Shown here: positions 28,345 to 36,928 of the stretch, in pieces
Numbering within the stretch: position 1 is the stretch's first letter
Layout of the letters: the number at the start of each line of letters is the position of its first letter
DNA from: GAS188 sp035949255
GTDB taxonomy: Bacteria; Pseudomonadota; Alphaproteobacteria; Rhizobiales; Beijerinckiaceae
Length of the DNA: 64,000 nucleotides
NCBI GenBank assembly: GCA_035949255.1
Contig: DASZIL010000041.1
Coordinates: 1-64,000 of the forward strand
Direction of reading: 5' to 3'
Program-made: the position numbers and the translations under genes
Notes under the pieces: generated by a model
The model's database searches: none
The model's input: only the letters and a program-made list of their open reading frames with translations
What the model was told of the DNA's origin: nothing

Positions 28345-29691
28345 TCACGCGGCCTCTCCCTCGAGGCGCTTCAGCGCGCGAGCGCGCCCGATGAGGGGCA
28401 GGAGATGCGCCATGTCCGGCCCGTGATCGAGACCCGTCAAGGCGCGCCGCAAGGGCATGAACAAGGCTCGCCCCTTGCGGCCGGTCTTCTCCTTGAGGGC
28501 CGATGTCCAATCGCGCCAGCTCGCTTCGTCGAGGTCCCTTGCGGGCAAAGCAGCGACGGCTTCGGCCAGGAAGTCGCGGTCGCTCTCCTCGATCGCCGGC
28601 GGCGTCGGCGCCGCAACGACGCGCCACCATTGCGCCGCATCCGCGAGCCTCTCGCAATTGCCGCGGATGGCGAGCCAGAAGTCTTCGCCGCCATCGATGC
28701 CTTGCGCGAGGAGCCGTTCGGCGACCGCCGCATAAGGCGTCTTGTGCAGCAATCTCGCGTTGAGCGCCGCAAGCTCATGCTCGTCGAATTTGGCGGAGGC
28801 GCGAGAGACCTTGTCGAGCGAGAAATGCCCGGCAAGCTCTTCCATGCTCGCCACGGGCTGCAACGCCTCGGAGGTGCCGGTGAGCACGGCGAGCGCCGCG
28901 ACCGCCATGGGCTCGATGCCGGCCTCGCGCAAGCCGCGCAAGGAGAGGTGGCCGAGGCGCTTCGACAACCCCTCTCCGCTCGCGGTGGTGAGGAGGTTGT
29001 GATGCGCGAAGGCGGGCGCCGAGGCGTCGAGCGCAGAGAAAATCTCGATCTGAACCGCCGTATTCGTGACGTGGTCCTCGCCGCGAATGACATCGGTGAT
29101 GCGAAGCTCGACATCGTCGACGACGCTCGTGAAAGTGTAGAGCGGCTGGCCGTCCTCGCGGATGAGCACGGGGTCCGAGAGCGACGCCGTGTCGATATGG
29201 GAGGGGCCGCGCACGCCATCCTGCCAGGAGACGACTTGTCCCGAGAGCTTGAAGCGCCAGTGCGGGCGGCGGCCTTCGGCCTCGAGCCGCGCCCGATCGT
29301 CCGCGGTGAGCCGCAAGGCCGCGCGGTCATAGACTGGCGGTGCGCCGCGCTGAAGCTGGCGCTTGCGGCGCCGATCGACCTCTTCGGCGGTCTCATAGCA
29401 AGGATAGAGGAGCGCCTTTTGTTTCAGCGCCTCGGCCGCCGCCGCATAGCGGTCGAGCCTGTCCGATTGGCGCGCCGTCTCGTGCGGCGAGATGCCGAGC
29501 CAGGCGAGGTCCTCGATGATGGCGCGCTCATATTCGGGCTTCGAGCGTTCGCGATCCGTGTCGTCGAGCCGCAGGAGATATCGCCCGCCGGTTTTCAACG
29601 CGGTGAGCCAGTTGAACAAGGCCGTGCGGGCATTGCCGATGTGGAGAAATCCGGTCGGCGAGGGAGCGAAACGGAGCTTCGGCGCGGTCAT
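28345..29691 (-). CDS. gltX: Glutamyl-tRNA synthetase (shorter paralogue type)
   Basis: Charges glutamate onto tRNA. 448 residues, shorter than the about 470-490 residue main enzyme. The Rossmann-fold motif is FAPSPTGFLHIGNARTALFNWL (HIGN) and the second ATP motif is GLSKRLG in place of KMSKS. ATG 29691 is chosen because it places MTAPKLRFAPSPTG at the N-terminus; the frame is open 12 codons further. Alphaproteobacteria often carry two gltX genes, one of which may charge tRNA-Gln for the transamidation route; which role this one has cannot be told. Confidence 0.93.
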   Translation of the reverse strand: MTAPKLRFAPSPTGFLHIGNARTALFNWLTALKTGGRYLLRLDDTDRERSKPEYERAIIEDLAWLGISPHETARQSDRLDRYAAAAEALKQKALLYPCYETAEEVDRRRKRQLQRGAPPVYDRAALRLTADDRARLEAEGRRPHWRFKLSGQVVSWQDGVRGPSHIDTASLSDPVLIREDGQPLYTFTSVVDDVELRITDVIRGEDHVTNTAVQIEIFSALDASAPAFAHHNLLTTASGEGLSKRLGHLSLRGLREAGIEPMAVAALAVLTGTSEALQPVASMEELAGHFSLDKVSRASAKFDEHELAALNARLLHKTPYAAVAERLLAQGIDGGEDFWLAIRGNCERLADAAQWWRVVAAPTPPAIEESDRDFLAEAVAALPARDLDEASWRDWTSALKEKTGRKGRALFMPLRRALTGLDHGPDMAHLLPLIGRARALKRLEGEAA

Positions 29692-29749
29692 GTGGCCCTT
29701 ATGGCAGAGAGGCACGCCGATCGCCAATTCGCCTGAAGCGTTCCAACCT

Positions 29750-29862
29750 CGTCATGGCCGGGCATCGGCCCGGCCATCCACGACTTTCCCTTGGTTGGGT
29801 GGGGAAGAAAGGCGTGGGTCACCGGACCGATCCTCGGAATAAATCCGAGGACGGTGATGACG
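29750..29862. repeat. Palindromic intergenic repeat element reaching into the nadE 3' end
   Basis: Ends are CGTCAT and ATGACG in inverted orientation. Inside are a GGCCGGG...CCCGGCC hairpin (29757-29776) and TCCTCGG AATAAAT CCGAGGA (about 29830-29852). This is the layout of short non-autonomous palindromic repeats common between genes in Hyphomicrobiales. About 44 bases of it supply the last codons and stop of nadE. Confidence 0.6.
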
Positions 29863-31537
29863 CGTGGGCGTAATCGCGAAAGCCGTTGGTGATCGGATAG
29901 CGCCGATCGCGCCCGAAATTCTTGCGCGTCACCTTGGGTCCTGGGGCGGCCTGGCGACGCTTGTATTCGGCGAGATACAAGAGCCGCTCGATCTTGCGGA
30001 CGACCTCCCCATCGAAGCCCTTGGCGACGAGATCGCGCGCGCCCATCTCCTGCTCGACGAGGCCGTCGAGAATCGCATCGAGCACCTCGTAAGGCGGCAG
30101 CGAATCCTCATCCTTCTGGTTTTCGCGAAGTTCCGCGCTCGGTGCCTTCGCGAGGATGCCGGGCGGGATGACTTCGCCATCGGGTCCTTTCGCGATCCTC
30201 GGCTTCCAGCGGTTTCGCAAGGCACAAAGCCTGAAGACTTGCGTCTTGTAGAGGTCCTTGATCGGGTTGAAGCCCCCATTCATGTCTCCGTAAAGCGTCG
30301 CGTAGCCGACCGAAATTTCGGATTTGTTGCCCGTGGTCACCAGCATCGAGCCGAATTTGTTGGAGATCGACATCAAGATGACGCCCCGCGCGCGGCTTTG
30401 CAGATTTTCCTCGGTGACGTCGGAAGCGCGCCCTCGGAAGAGCGGCGACAACGCCGCCTCGAAACCTTCGACGGGCGGCGCGATCGGGACGATGTCGTAG
30501 CGGACCCCGAGGCGCTTAGCGCAGCTTTGCGCATCGTCGAGGCTTGCTTGCGAGGTGTAGCGATAGGGCAGCATCACGCAATGAACGCGCTCGGCTCCGA
30601 GCGCATCGACCGCGAGCGTCGCGGCGAGCGCCGAATCGACGCCGCCCGAAAGCCCGAGCACGACGCCCGGAAAGCCGTTCTTCTCGACGTAATCGCGAAG
30701 CCCGAGAAGGCAGGCGGTGTAGTCGGCCTCGTCGCCCTCGATGATCGGCGCGCGCGGCCCTTCGCTCAGCACCCAGCCTTGAGTCTCGCGGCGGTAGCGC
30801 AGAATCGCGACCGCCTCCTCGAAAGCCGGAAGGCGTGCCGCGAGCTCGCCCTTCTGGTCGAGCGCGAAGGAGGCACCGTCGAAGACGACCTCGTCCTGCC
30901 CGCCCAGCTGATTGAGATAGACGAGCGGCATTCCGGTCTCGCGCACCCGATCGCGCACCACCTCGATGCGCTCGGCCACCTTGTCGCGCCAATAAGGCGA
31001 GGCGTTCGGCACGAGAAGGAGGCTCGCCCGCGTGTCTCGGAAACAGGAGAGGAGACCCGTCCCCCAGATGTCCTCGCAGATCGGAATGCCGATCTCGACA
31101 TCGCGAAACATGATGGGAAGCGGCGGTGGCCCTGGCGTGAACACCCGCTTCTCGTCGAAGACCCCGTAATTCGGCAGATCGACCTTGAAGCGAACGGCTT
31201 CAACCTTACCGCGCCGCAACAACGCATAGGCGTTGTAGAGCTTGCCCGCTTCCGCATAAGGCAAGCCCATGAGCATCGCCGGGCCGCCATCGGCCGTATC
31301 GCGCGCCAGGCAATCGAGCGCGTCGCGACAGGCTTGCTGAAAGGCAGGCTTCAAGACGAGATCCTCGGCCTGGTAGCCCGAGAGATACATCTCGCTGAAC
31401 AAGACGATGTCGGCCCCCTGCCGCGCCGCGTCGGCGCGCGCGGTGCGCGCCTTGGCGAGATTGCGGGCGACATCGCCGACCGTCGGATTGAGCTGCGCGA
31501 GCGCGATCTTAAGCTCGCTCGTGGGATGCGGCGTCAT
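29819..31537 (-). CDS. nadE: Glutamine-dependent NAD+ synthetase
   Basis: Last step of NAD synthesis: amidates nicotinic acid adenine dinucleotide with ammonia released from glutamine. 572 residues. N-terminal nitrilase-type glutaminase domain (LFSEMYLSGY with the Glu, KVDLPNYGVFDE with the Lys, IPICEDIWG with the nucleophilic Cys) and C-terminal ATP pyrophosphatase domain (VLGLSGGVDSAL P-loop, TTGNKSEISVGYATLYGDMNGGFNPIKDLYKT). The last 15 or so residues after FRDYAHA are low-complexity and are encoded by a palindromic repeat, so the native C-terminus was probably replaced by repeat insertion. Confidence 0.95.
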   Translation of the reverse strand: MTPHPTSELKIALAQLNPTVGDVARNLAKARTARADAARQGADIVLFSEMYLSGYQAEDLVLKPAFQQACRDALDCLARDTADGGPAMLMGLPYAEAGKLYNAYALLRRGKVEAVRFKVDLPNYGVFDEKRVFTPGPPPLPIMFRDVEIGIPICEDIWGTGLLSCFRDTRASLLLVPNASPYWRDKVAERIEVVRDRVRETGMPLVYLNQLGGQDEVVFDGASFALDQKGELAARLPAFEEAVAILRYRRETQGWVLSEGPRAPIIEGDEADYTACLLGLRDYVEKNGFPGVVLGLSGGVDSALAATLAVDALGAERVHCVMLPYRYTSQASLDDAQSCAKRLGVRYDIVPIAPPVEGFEAALSPLFRGRASDVTEENLQSRARGVILMSISNKFGSMLVTTGNKSEISVGYATLYGDMNGGFNPIKDLYKTQVFRLCALRNRWKPRIAKGPDGEVIPPGILAKAPSAELRENQKDEDSLPPYEVLDAILDGLVEQEMGARDLVAKGFDGEVVRKIERLLYLAEYKRRQAAPGPKVTRKNFGRDRRYPITNGFRDYAHASSPSSDLFRGSVR

Positions 31538-31705
31538 GCGCCTTCAATATCAGGTCGAACCCGCCAAGCCCAGAAAGGCCCCGCCTTCCCTTCTCCCACG
31601 CTCTTCGCGGGAGAGGGAGGTGGCTAACCATCGGCGCTTGGCCCATGGCGGAATTGACAGTTTCGGTGCTTCGCCCCATGCCGCTTCGCCGCCGGAGACC
31701 GCCTC

Positions 31706-32404
31706 ATGGACATCCTCGCCTCCATCCGCAAATTGCTCGTCCCCGTCCATCGGGAAGGCTATGTCTTCATTTTGGCCGGGCTTGCGGCGATGCTCGTCCT
31801 GGGATGGGTGTGGCAGCCCTTGTTCTGGCTATGCGGCCTCGTCACCGCATGGATCATCTATTTCTTTCGCGACCCGCCGCGCGTCACACCCCTCGGCGAG
31901 GGGTTGATCGTGTCGCCGGCGGACGGAAGGGTGAGCGCGGTTGCCCGCGCCGCGCCGCCGCCGGAGCTCGGGCTTGGCCCGGCCCCGCTCATGCGCATCT
32001 CAATCTTCATGAGCATTTTCGACTGCCATGTGAATCGCGCGCCCGTGGACGGGCGCATCGCGAAGATCGCCTATCGGCCGGGGCTTTTCCTCAACGCCGA
32101 CCTCGACAAGGCGAGCGAGGACAATGAGCGCAACGCGCTTTTGCTCGAGACGCCACAAGGGCCGATCGCGGTGGTGCAGATCGCGGGCCTCATCGCGCGC
32201 CGCATCGTGACCGCCGTCACGGAAGGCGAGAGCCCGCAAGCCGGCGAGCGCATAGGCATCATCCGCTTCGGCTCGCGCGTCGATGTCTATCTGCCCGACG
32301 GCTTCCAAATTCTCGCGGGCGAAGGCCAACGCGCTGTCGCGGGAGAAACCGTGCTCGCTTCTTTCGGCAAGACAGCTCCCCTGCGCGGCTTCCGCACTGC
32401 GTGA
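31706..32404 (+). CDS. psd: Phosphatidylserine decarboxylase proenzyme
   Basis: Makes phosphatidylethanolamine from phosphatidylserine at the inner membrane. 232 residues, the short bacterial type. N-terminal membrane segments (about 20-50), PADGRVSAV, FMSIFDCHVNRAPVDG and the self-cleavage site Gly189-Ser190 in RFGSRVD, where the serine becomes the pyruvoyl cofactor. pssA, which makes its substrate, follows on the same strand 295 bases downstream. Confidence 0.95.
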   Translation: MDILASIRKLLVPVHREGYVFILAGLAAMLVLGWVWQPLFWLCGLVTAWIIYFFRDPPRVTPLGEGLIVSPADGRVSAVARAAPPPELGLGPAPLMRISIFMSIFDCHVNRAPVDGRIAKIAYRPGLFLNADLDKASEDNERNALLLETPQGPIAVVQIAGLIARRIVTAVTEGESPQAGERIGIIRFGSRVDVYLPDGFQILAGEGQRAVAGETVLASFGKTAPLRGFRTA

Positions 32405-32548
32405 GGTGAAAATCGGCGTGACGGCACTCACGCCGAGGGGGCATGGCGCGAAGGCGCCGATTCGCGCTAGACTGGGGCCTGACGCAAGAAACCGAAGACC
32501 GGGTGATCCCGCTTTTCTTTCGAGCCTCGTTCGATAATCTTTCCGCTC

Positions 32549-32620
32549 ATTCCCGCGAAAGCGGGAGTCCAGAATTGAGATGCAAGCCCGGAAAGACCTG
32601 GATTCCCGCTTTTGCGGGAA
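32549..32620. repeat. REP-like double hairpin between psd and pssA
   Basis: Two inverted copies of a 23-base unit: TTCCCGCGAAAGCGGGAGTCCAG is approximated at 32549-32572 and its reverse complement at 32598-32620, differing at two positions. Each unit is itself a hairpin (TTCCCGC...GCGGGAA). This is a well-known type of mobile palindromic repeat in alphaproteobacterial intergenic DNA. Confidence 0.7.
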
Positions 32621-32699
32621 AGAGCGGAGGTGGACGGGCGCAAGAAAGAGACCGCTCGCGGTCTCGGGCCAACCTTCAGGAAGGCGTGACATATTGCGA

Positions 32700-33536
32700 A
32701 TGAACGACCCGCGCAGACGCGGTGACTCCTCGGTCGAGGCTCGCAAGAAGCGAGGCCTCCGGTCCGTGCCGCTGCGCGTGCTCATCCCGAACCTGTTGAC
32801 GCTCTTCGGCCTCGCGCTCGGCCTCACGGCGATCCGTTTTTCCTATGAAGACAGGGTCAATCTCGCGGTGATCGCGGTGGTGGCGGCCGCCGGGCTCGAC
32901 GGGCTCGACGGGCGGGTCGCGAGATTGTTGCGCGGCACCTCGCGCTTCGGGGCGGAGCTCGATTCGCTCGCCGATTTCGTCAATTTCGGCGTCGCGCCCG
33001 CGCTCATCCTCTACGGCAGCCTCTTGCATGCGGCGCGCTCGCTCGGCTGGCTCGCGGCCCTCGTCTTCGCGACCGCGATGGCGTTGAGACTCGCGCGCTT
33101 CAACGTCGCGCTCGACGATCTCTCCCGCCCCGATTGGAAGAAGAATTTCTTCACCGGCGTTCCGGCGCCCGCCGGCGCCATCACCGGCATGCTCCCGCTC
33201 TATCTTCTCAAGCTCGGCTTCGGCGACGTTCCGGCCTTCGTGCCCTTCTCGGTCGCCTATGTGCTGGTGATCGCCTTCCTGATGGTGAGCGAATTGCCGA
33301 TCTATGCGGGCAAGTCGCTCGGCACCTCGGTCACGCGGGACAAGGTGCTTTTCGTCTTCCTGGCGATCGTTTTGTTCGTCACCCTTGTCGTCAACTTCAC
33401 CTTCGTGACGCTCGCGGTGATCACCCTCATCTATCTTTTGCTCATTCCGCTGAGCGTCCGGCGCTATCGCTCGCTCGATCGCGCCTGGAACGAGAGCCGC
33501 CTTAGCGGCGAGCCTGCAACGGGCCAGAAGACCTGA
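32700..33536 (+). CDS. pssA: CDP-diacylglycerol-serine O-phosphatidyltransferase
   Basis: Integral membrane enzyme making phosphatidylserine, the precursor for Psd. 278 residues with about eight helices. The CDP-alcohol phosphatidyltransferase signature is complete: DGRVAR, eight residues, then GAELDSLAD, giving the DG-x2-AR-x8-G-x3-D-x3-D spacing. ATG 32700 has AGGAAGG upstream; the frame is open earlier but through the REP-like repeat. Confidence 0.95.
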   Translation: MNDPRRRGDSSVEARKKRGLRSVPLRVLIPNLLTLFGLALGLTAIRFSYEDRVNLAVIAVVAAAGLDGLDGRVARLLRGTSRFGAELDSLADFVNFGVAPALILYGSLLHAARSLGWLAALVFATAMALRLARFNVALDDLSRPDWKKNFFTGVPAPAGAITGMLPLYLLKLGFGDVPAFVPFSVAYVLVIAFLMVSELPIYAGKSLGTSVTRDKVLFVFLAIVLFVTLVVNFTFVTLAVITLIYLLLIPLSVRRYRSLDRAWNESRLSGEPATGQKT

Positions 33537-33744
33537 GGTTTCTTGGGATCAAGACCGCCAGCCCATCCCACGAAATTGCCAGGAACAGCCGACCGCCTGC
33601 CTCGCCTTGCCTAAGTCGAAAGAGCCGTTTTCGTTTCCTCGCGGAAGATTTAAAAAGAAGGTGCAAGCCGCCTCTCTCATTATAGGCGACGAGCTCAAGA
33701 GCATGCTGGCTTTTGAGATCGCCAGCATGATCTCAGTAACGAGT

Positions 33745-33792
33745 GGAGAATGATCCTCTCGGAAAATGGGTTCCATTTTTCCGGATCATGCT
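33745..33792. repeat. Rhizobial-type intergenic repeat (GAGCATGATCCGGAAAA family)
   Basis: Read on the minus strand it begins GAGCATGATCCGGAAAAATG, continues through a GGAAAATGG/CCATTTTTCC type inverted repeat and ends in AGAGGATCATTCTCC. The unit is widespread between genes in rhizobia and relatives. A diverged copy of one half lies at 34325-34362. Confidence 0.65.
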
Positions 33793-33795
33793 CAA

Positions 33796-33836
33796 GGGCC
33801 GGCCTTTGGGCCCCTTAAGGCCGGCCCGCCTTTTTT
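33796..33836 (+). terminator. Strong intrinsic terminator
   Basis: GGGCCGGCCTT (33796-33806), a 10-base loop, AAGGCCGGCCC (33817-33827), then GCC and six T: a perfect 11-bp stem. It would stop transcription from the psd-pssA side before the convergent phasin-like gene. Confidence 0.85.
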
Positions 33837-33845
33837 CAAGATGGA

Positions 33846-34202
33846 TCATCCCTGATGGCTTCGCGCCAAACGCTTGGCGTTCGCCCTGACGCGGCGGCGT
33901 GCCGGACGAGAGGCCGCAAGGCCGATCGCCTCAGCCCGGCGCAGGAACTCAGGCAAGCTCTCGCCGTCGAGCATGCCGAGGACAAGGCGGGCAAATTCCT
34001 GCTGAGCGCCGATTACGCCGTCGAGCATGGCCGCGAGCTTCTCGCTCGCCATGGCGAGTATCTCCGGATCGAGCTCTTTCTGCGGGGCGATCGCGGCCTT
34101 GGCCAGGATCGGGGTTCTGGCCGCGATGATCAGGGCGGCGTCGCGCGTCATGTGAAAAGAGCTGAACAGCGCGACCCAATAGCCAAGGGGCGTGAAAAAC
34201 AT
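33846..34202 (-). CDS. Phasin-like hypothetical protein
   Basis: 118 residues from ATG 34202, preceded by AAAGG. The sequence is amphipathic helical (AALIIAARTPILAKAA, then EILAMASEKLAAMLDGVIGAQQEFARLVLGML) and ends in a basic stretch RRRVRANAKRLAR, features shared with phasins and phasin-like proteins that coat polyhydroxyalkanoate granules. A longer reading from 34343 would start within a repeat and is less likely. No granule genes are adjacent, so the function is tentative. Confidence 0.55.
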   Translation of the reverse strand: MFFTPLGYWVALFSSFHMTRDAALIIAARTPILAKAAIAPQKELDPEILAMASEKLAAMLDGVIGAQQEFARLVLGMLDGESLPEFLRRAEAIGLAASRPARRRVRANAKRLARSHQG

Positions 34203-34324
34203 CGGCCTTTGCCCGTTCTCCGGTGGTCTCGAGGGTGAGACTCGGAAAAGCGAACCCGTATTCCGCGCCGCGCAGGAAAATGATGCCGGTGAGGGGAAAG
34301 GTGCGCCTTGATCCAGGCCCGATG

Positions 34325-34362
34325 CCGCAAAAATAGTTTCCATTTTCGCGGTTCATGCTCTA
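34325..34362. repeat. Diverged half-copy of the rhizobial-type intergenic repeat
   Basis: CGCAAAAATAGTTTCCATTTTCGCGG followed by TTCATGCTCT, here broken at TTTCC|ATTTT for description. The CCATTTT-CGCGGTTCATGCTC end matches the CCATTTTTCCGGATCATGCTC end of the copy at 33745-33792. Located between the phasin-like gene and infA, whose promoter region it occupies. Confidence 0.5.
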
Positions 34363-34423
34363 GCGATTGGAGCCGATGTCGGGCGCATGCCGAAGAGGCT
34401 GCGCCGTCAACGAAAGGATGTTG

Positions 34424-34642
34424 ATGTCGAAAGAAGAACTTCTGGAATTTCCAGGAATGGTCACCGAGCTCCTGCCGAACGCCATGTTCCGCGTGAAGCT
34501 CGAGAACGATCATGAGATCGTCGCCCATACGGCTGGCAAGATGCGCAAGAACCGTATTCGCGTGCTGATGGGCGACAAGGTTCTGGTCGAGATGACGCCT
34601 TATGATCTGACCAAAGGCCGCATCACCTACCGCTTCAAGTGA
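34424..34642 (+). CDS. infA: Translation initiation factor IF-1
   Basis: 72-residue OB-fold protein that occupies the ribosomal A site during initiation. The sequence MSKEELLEFPGMVTELLP and NAMFRVKLENDHEIVAHTAG, then KMRKNRIRVLMGDKV and MTPYDLTKGRITYRFK is IF-1 across its whole length. ATG 34424 is preceded by GAAAGGA. Its neighbour maf begins 53 bases downstream, the usual alphaproteobacterial order. Confidence 0.97.
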   Translation: MSKEELLEFPGMVTELLPNAMFRVKLENDHEIVAHTAGKMRKNRIRVLMGDKVLVEMTPYDLTKGRITYRFK

Positions 34643-34695
34643 TCTCGGCCGAGGCCGGCTTGCGGCCGCGGCGATCAGGCTGAGGATTTTATCGC

Positions 34696-35325
34696 GTGAC
34701 CACAGCTCAGAGGCCCTCCCTGATCCTGGCCTCCGCTTCTCCGCGACGCTTGCAGCTCCTCGAACAAATCGGCGTCACGCCCGACCAGATGATTCCCGCC
34801 GATCTCGACGAGACGCCCCGCAAGGGCGAGGCGCCGCGTAGCCTTGCGACGCGGCTCGCGCGCGAAAAAGCGGAAGCCGCGGCGAAAATCGCGCGCCTCA
34901 AGGGCGATGGCGCAAGCGCGCTCGTGCTCGCCGCCGACACGGTCGTCGCGGTCGGCCGCCGCATCCTGCCGAAGCCCGAGCTCGTCGATGAAGCGGCCGC
35001 CTGCCTTCGCCTTCTCTCCGGACGCGCCCATAAGGTCTTCACCGGCATCTGCCTGATCACGCCGAAGAATGCGCGGCGCGAGCGCCTCGTCGAGACGCGG
35101 GTGAGGTTCAAGCGCCTTTCGCGAGCCGATTTCGACGCCTATCTCGCGAGCGGCGAATGGCGCGGCAAGGCAGGCGGTTACGCCATGCAGGGCAAGGCCG
35201 GCGCCTTCGTGCTGAAACTCATCGGCTCACCCTCGAACGTCGTTGGCCTGCCGCTGCAAGAGACGCTCAATCTCCTCAATGGGGAAGGCTATCCGGTGCA
35301 TCTCAACTGGCTGAACTCGGCCTGA
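34696..35325 (+). CDS. maf: Maf-family nucleoside triphosphate pyrophosphatase
   Basis: Hydrolyses non-canonical or selected nucleoside triphosphates to monophosphates, a house-cleaning role. 209 residues from a GTG start. Signature ASASPRRLQLL near the N-terminus, ADTVVAVGRRILPKPE in the middle, GEWRGKAGGYAMQGKAGAFV and GSPSNVVGLPL near the end. Which Maf subclass (dTTP/UTP or m7GTP type) is not certain. Follows infA. Confidence 0.93.
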   Translation: MTTAQRPSLILASASPRRLQLLEQIGVTPDQMIPADLDETPRKGEAPRSLATRLAREKAEAAAKIARLKGDGASALVLAADTVVAVGRRILPKPELVDEAAACLRLLSGRAHKVFTGICLITPKNARRERLVETRVRFKRLSRADFDAYLASGEWRGKAGGYAMQGKAGAFVLKLIGSPSNVVGLPLQETLNLLNGEGYPVHLNWLNSA

Positions 35326-35335
35326 GCGCAGGCGT

Positions 35336-36334
35336 TCATCGGCCGACATTCGCGAATTTATCGCGCCAGGCCGGGAGCGCGTCCTTGAACGGCAGCGCGG
35401 TTGCTTCATAGACGCCGCGCGCCACGGCGCGCGCGAGGCAGTCGGAGGCAAGAGCGCCGATCTCGACGAGATCGCGATCGGGATCCTGCAAAGAGCATCG
35501 CCCGGAAGCGGCCGCAAAGACGATATCCCCGTCGAAGATCGCGTGCGCAAGCCGAAGCCCTTTCGACAGGCCGCCTTGCGCGATGATCGCAAGGCGCTTC
35601 GCCTCGGCTTTCGTCAGCACCGCGTCGGTGGCGACGACCGCGATCGTCGTGGCGAATTCGGGCCCGCCCTTCCAGGCAAGCGCTCGATCCTTGGTCTCGA
35701 AGCGCGACGGCGAGCCAAGCCCGCCGAATTCATTCCCCTCTTCGAAAGGCGCCGCCCAGAAATGCGGGCCTTCACCGATCACGGCCGAGCCGATGGCGTT
35801 GACCACGGCGAGCGCCGCAACCACATGGCCGGAACGCGTGCGCGCGCTTGCCGAGCCTTGCCCGCCCTTGAGGTTCACGGTCGTCGCGCCGAAGCCTGCG
35901 CCTGCGCTGCCGAGCGTCAGCTCGGAGCGAGCGCTTTCGCAAGCCGCGTAGGCGAGCTCGCGATACGGCGGATAGCGGTCCCAACCCTTGTCGCCGCCGT
36001 TCAGCAAGTCGAAGCAGATGGCTTGCGGCACGATGGGCACGCGCGCCTCCCTCACCGCAAGGCCGCGCCCGTGCTCGCGCAGCCAGGCCTGCGCGCCGGA
36101 CGCCGCGTCGAGGCCGAACGCCGAGCCGCCCGAAAGCGCGATCGCGTCGATGCGCTCGACGCGCGCTTCGGGCGCTAGGCATTCGAGGTCGCGTCCTGCC
36201 GGAGCGCCGCCCGAGACGGAGACGGAAGCGACGATTGGCTCCTCGAAGAGCACGACGGTCACGCCGGAGGCGAGGCGTGCATCATGCGCCGAGCCGACGA
36301 GAATGCCCGCGACATCGGTGATGAGGTTTTTCAT
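35336..36334 (-). CDS. P1-family peptidase (DmpA-like aminopeptidase)
   Basis: 332 residues of the self-cleaving DmpA/ornithine-acetyltransferase-like fold; characterised relatives cleave N-terminal D- or L-residues or beta-peptides. Visible blocks: ITDVAGILVGSAHD at the N-terminus, IDAIALSGGSAFGLDAASG, GSAGAGFGATTVNLKGGQGSAS, and TTIAVVATDAVLTKAEAKRLA around the expected autocleavage nucleophile. ATG 36334 gives the conserved start; the frame is open further into the gap. Substrate unknown. Confidence 0.88.
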   Translation of the reverse strand: MKNLITDVAGILVGSAHDARLASGVTVVLFEEPIVASVSVSGGAPAGRDLECLAPEARVERIDAIALSGGSAFGLDAASGAQAWLREHGRGLAVREARVPIVPQAICFDLLNGGDKGWDRYPPYRELAYAACESARSELTLGSAGAGFGATTVNLKGGQGSASARTRSGHVVAALAVVNAIGSAVIGEGPHFWAAPFEEGNEFGGLGSPSRFETKDRALAWKGGPEFATTIAVVATDAVLTKAEAKRLAIIAQGGLSKGLRLAHAIFDGDIVFAAASGRCSLQDPDRDLVEIGALASDCLARAVARGVYEATALPFKDALPAWRDKFANVGR

Positions 36335-36389
36335 CACAGGGTTTCCGAGCCGCTCATCGTCGTGAACCCTTTCCGGCCACTGGAAGTGC

Positions 36390-36839
36390 TCAGAGCGACG
36401 CTGTCGGCGCGCCGGGCGGCCGCATGACGAGCACGGAGCATTCGGCATGACGCACGATGTTCGCCGCGTTCGAGCCGATGAGGTAAGTGCTCCAATTCGG
36501 ACGATGAGAGCCGACGACGATGAGATCGGCCTTCATCCGCGCGGCCTCTTTAAGCACTTCGTCATAGACGCTGCCGAAGGGAGAGACGACCGTGACGCGT
36601 CCCTTCGGCAAATCGAGCTTCGCCGCGAGATCCTCGAGCGCCTTGAGGACGGATTTCTCGTCACTGTCGTAATATTCGGCCGGAATATATTCGTTCATGG
36701 CGTAAGGCACCGGCGAGCGCACATGGATGAGCCGCAGCGCGGCCCCACTCAGCTTGGCGAGGTCGACCGCCTCGTCGAAGCCCGGCTTTGCGACATCCAC
36801 CTCGGCGATGTCGACGGGGACGAGAATGCTCTTGAACAT
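36390..36839 (-). CDS. Universal stress protein (UspA family)
   Basis: 149-residue single Usp domain. Starts FKSILVPVDIAEVD and ends with the ATP-binding pattern VGSHRPNWSTYLIGSNAANIVRHAECSVLVMR (G-x2-G/S...GS). Usp proteins bind ATP and help survival under stress; no specific role can be assigned. Lies between the P1 peptidase and the DUF2783 cassette. Confidence 0.92.
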   Translation of the reverse strand: MFKSILVPVDIAEVDVAKPGFDEAVDLAKLSGAALRLIHVRSPVPYAMNEYIPAEYYDSDEKSVLKALEDLAAKLDLPKGRVTVVSPFGSVYDEVLKEAARMKADLIVVGSHRPNWSTYLIGSNAANIVRHAECSVLVMRPPGAPTASL

Positions 36840-36928
36840 CGAAATCTCCTAAACGCGGGTGGCGGAAAGCCGACCGTCGAGAGCGACCCCATCAATCGAC
36901 CTCTTGCCTTCGACTTTCTGAACCAAGC

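Larger units (their letters stand above)
33537..33845. other. Intergenic region after pssA with a rhizobial repeat
   Basis: 309 bases. No convincing gene. An inverted pair CATGCTGG...CCAGCATG lies at about 33701-33729, followed by the repeat at 33745-33792 and a strong terminator at 33796-33836. The remaining AT-richer sequence shows nothing recognisable. Confidence 0.5.

Noticed and set aside
29864..31627. 587-residue open frame antisense to nadE
   Set aside because: Mirror of the nadE coding sequence with typical antisense composition.
33549..33776. 75-residue minus-strand frame after pssA
   Set aside because: It begins inside the rhizobial repeat (MEPIFRED) and has no family similarity or ribosome-binding site.
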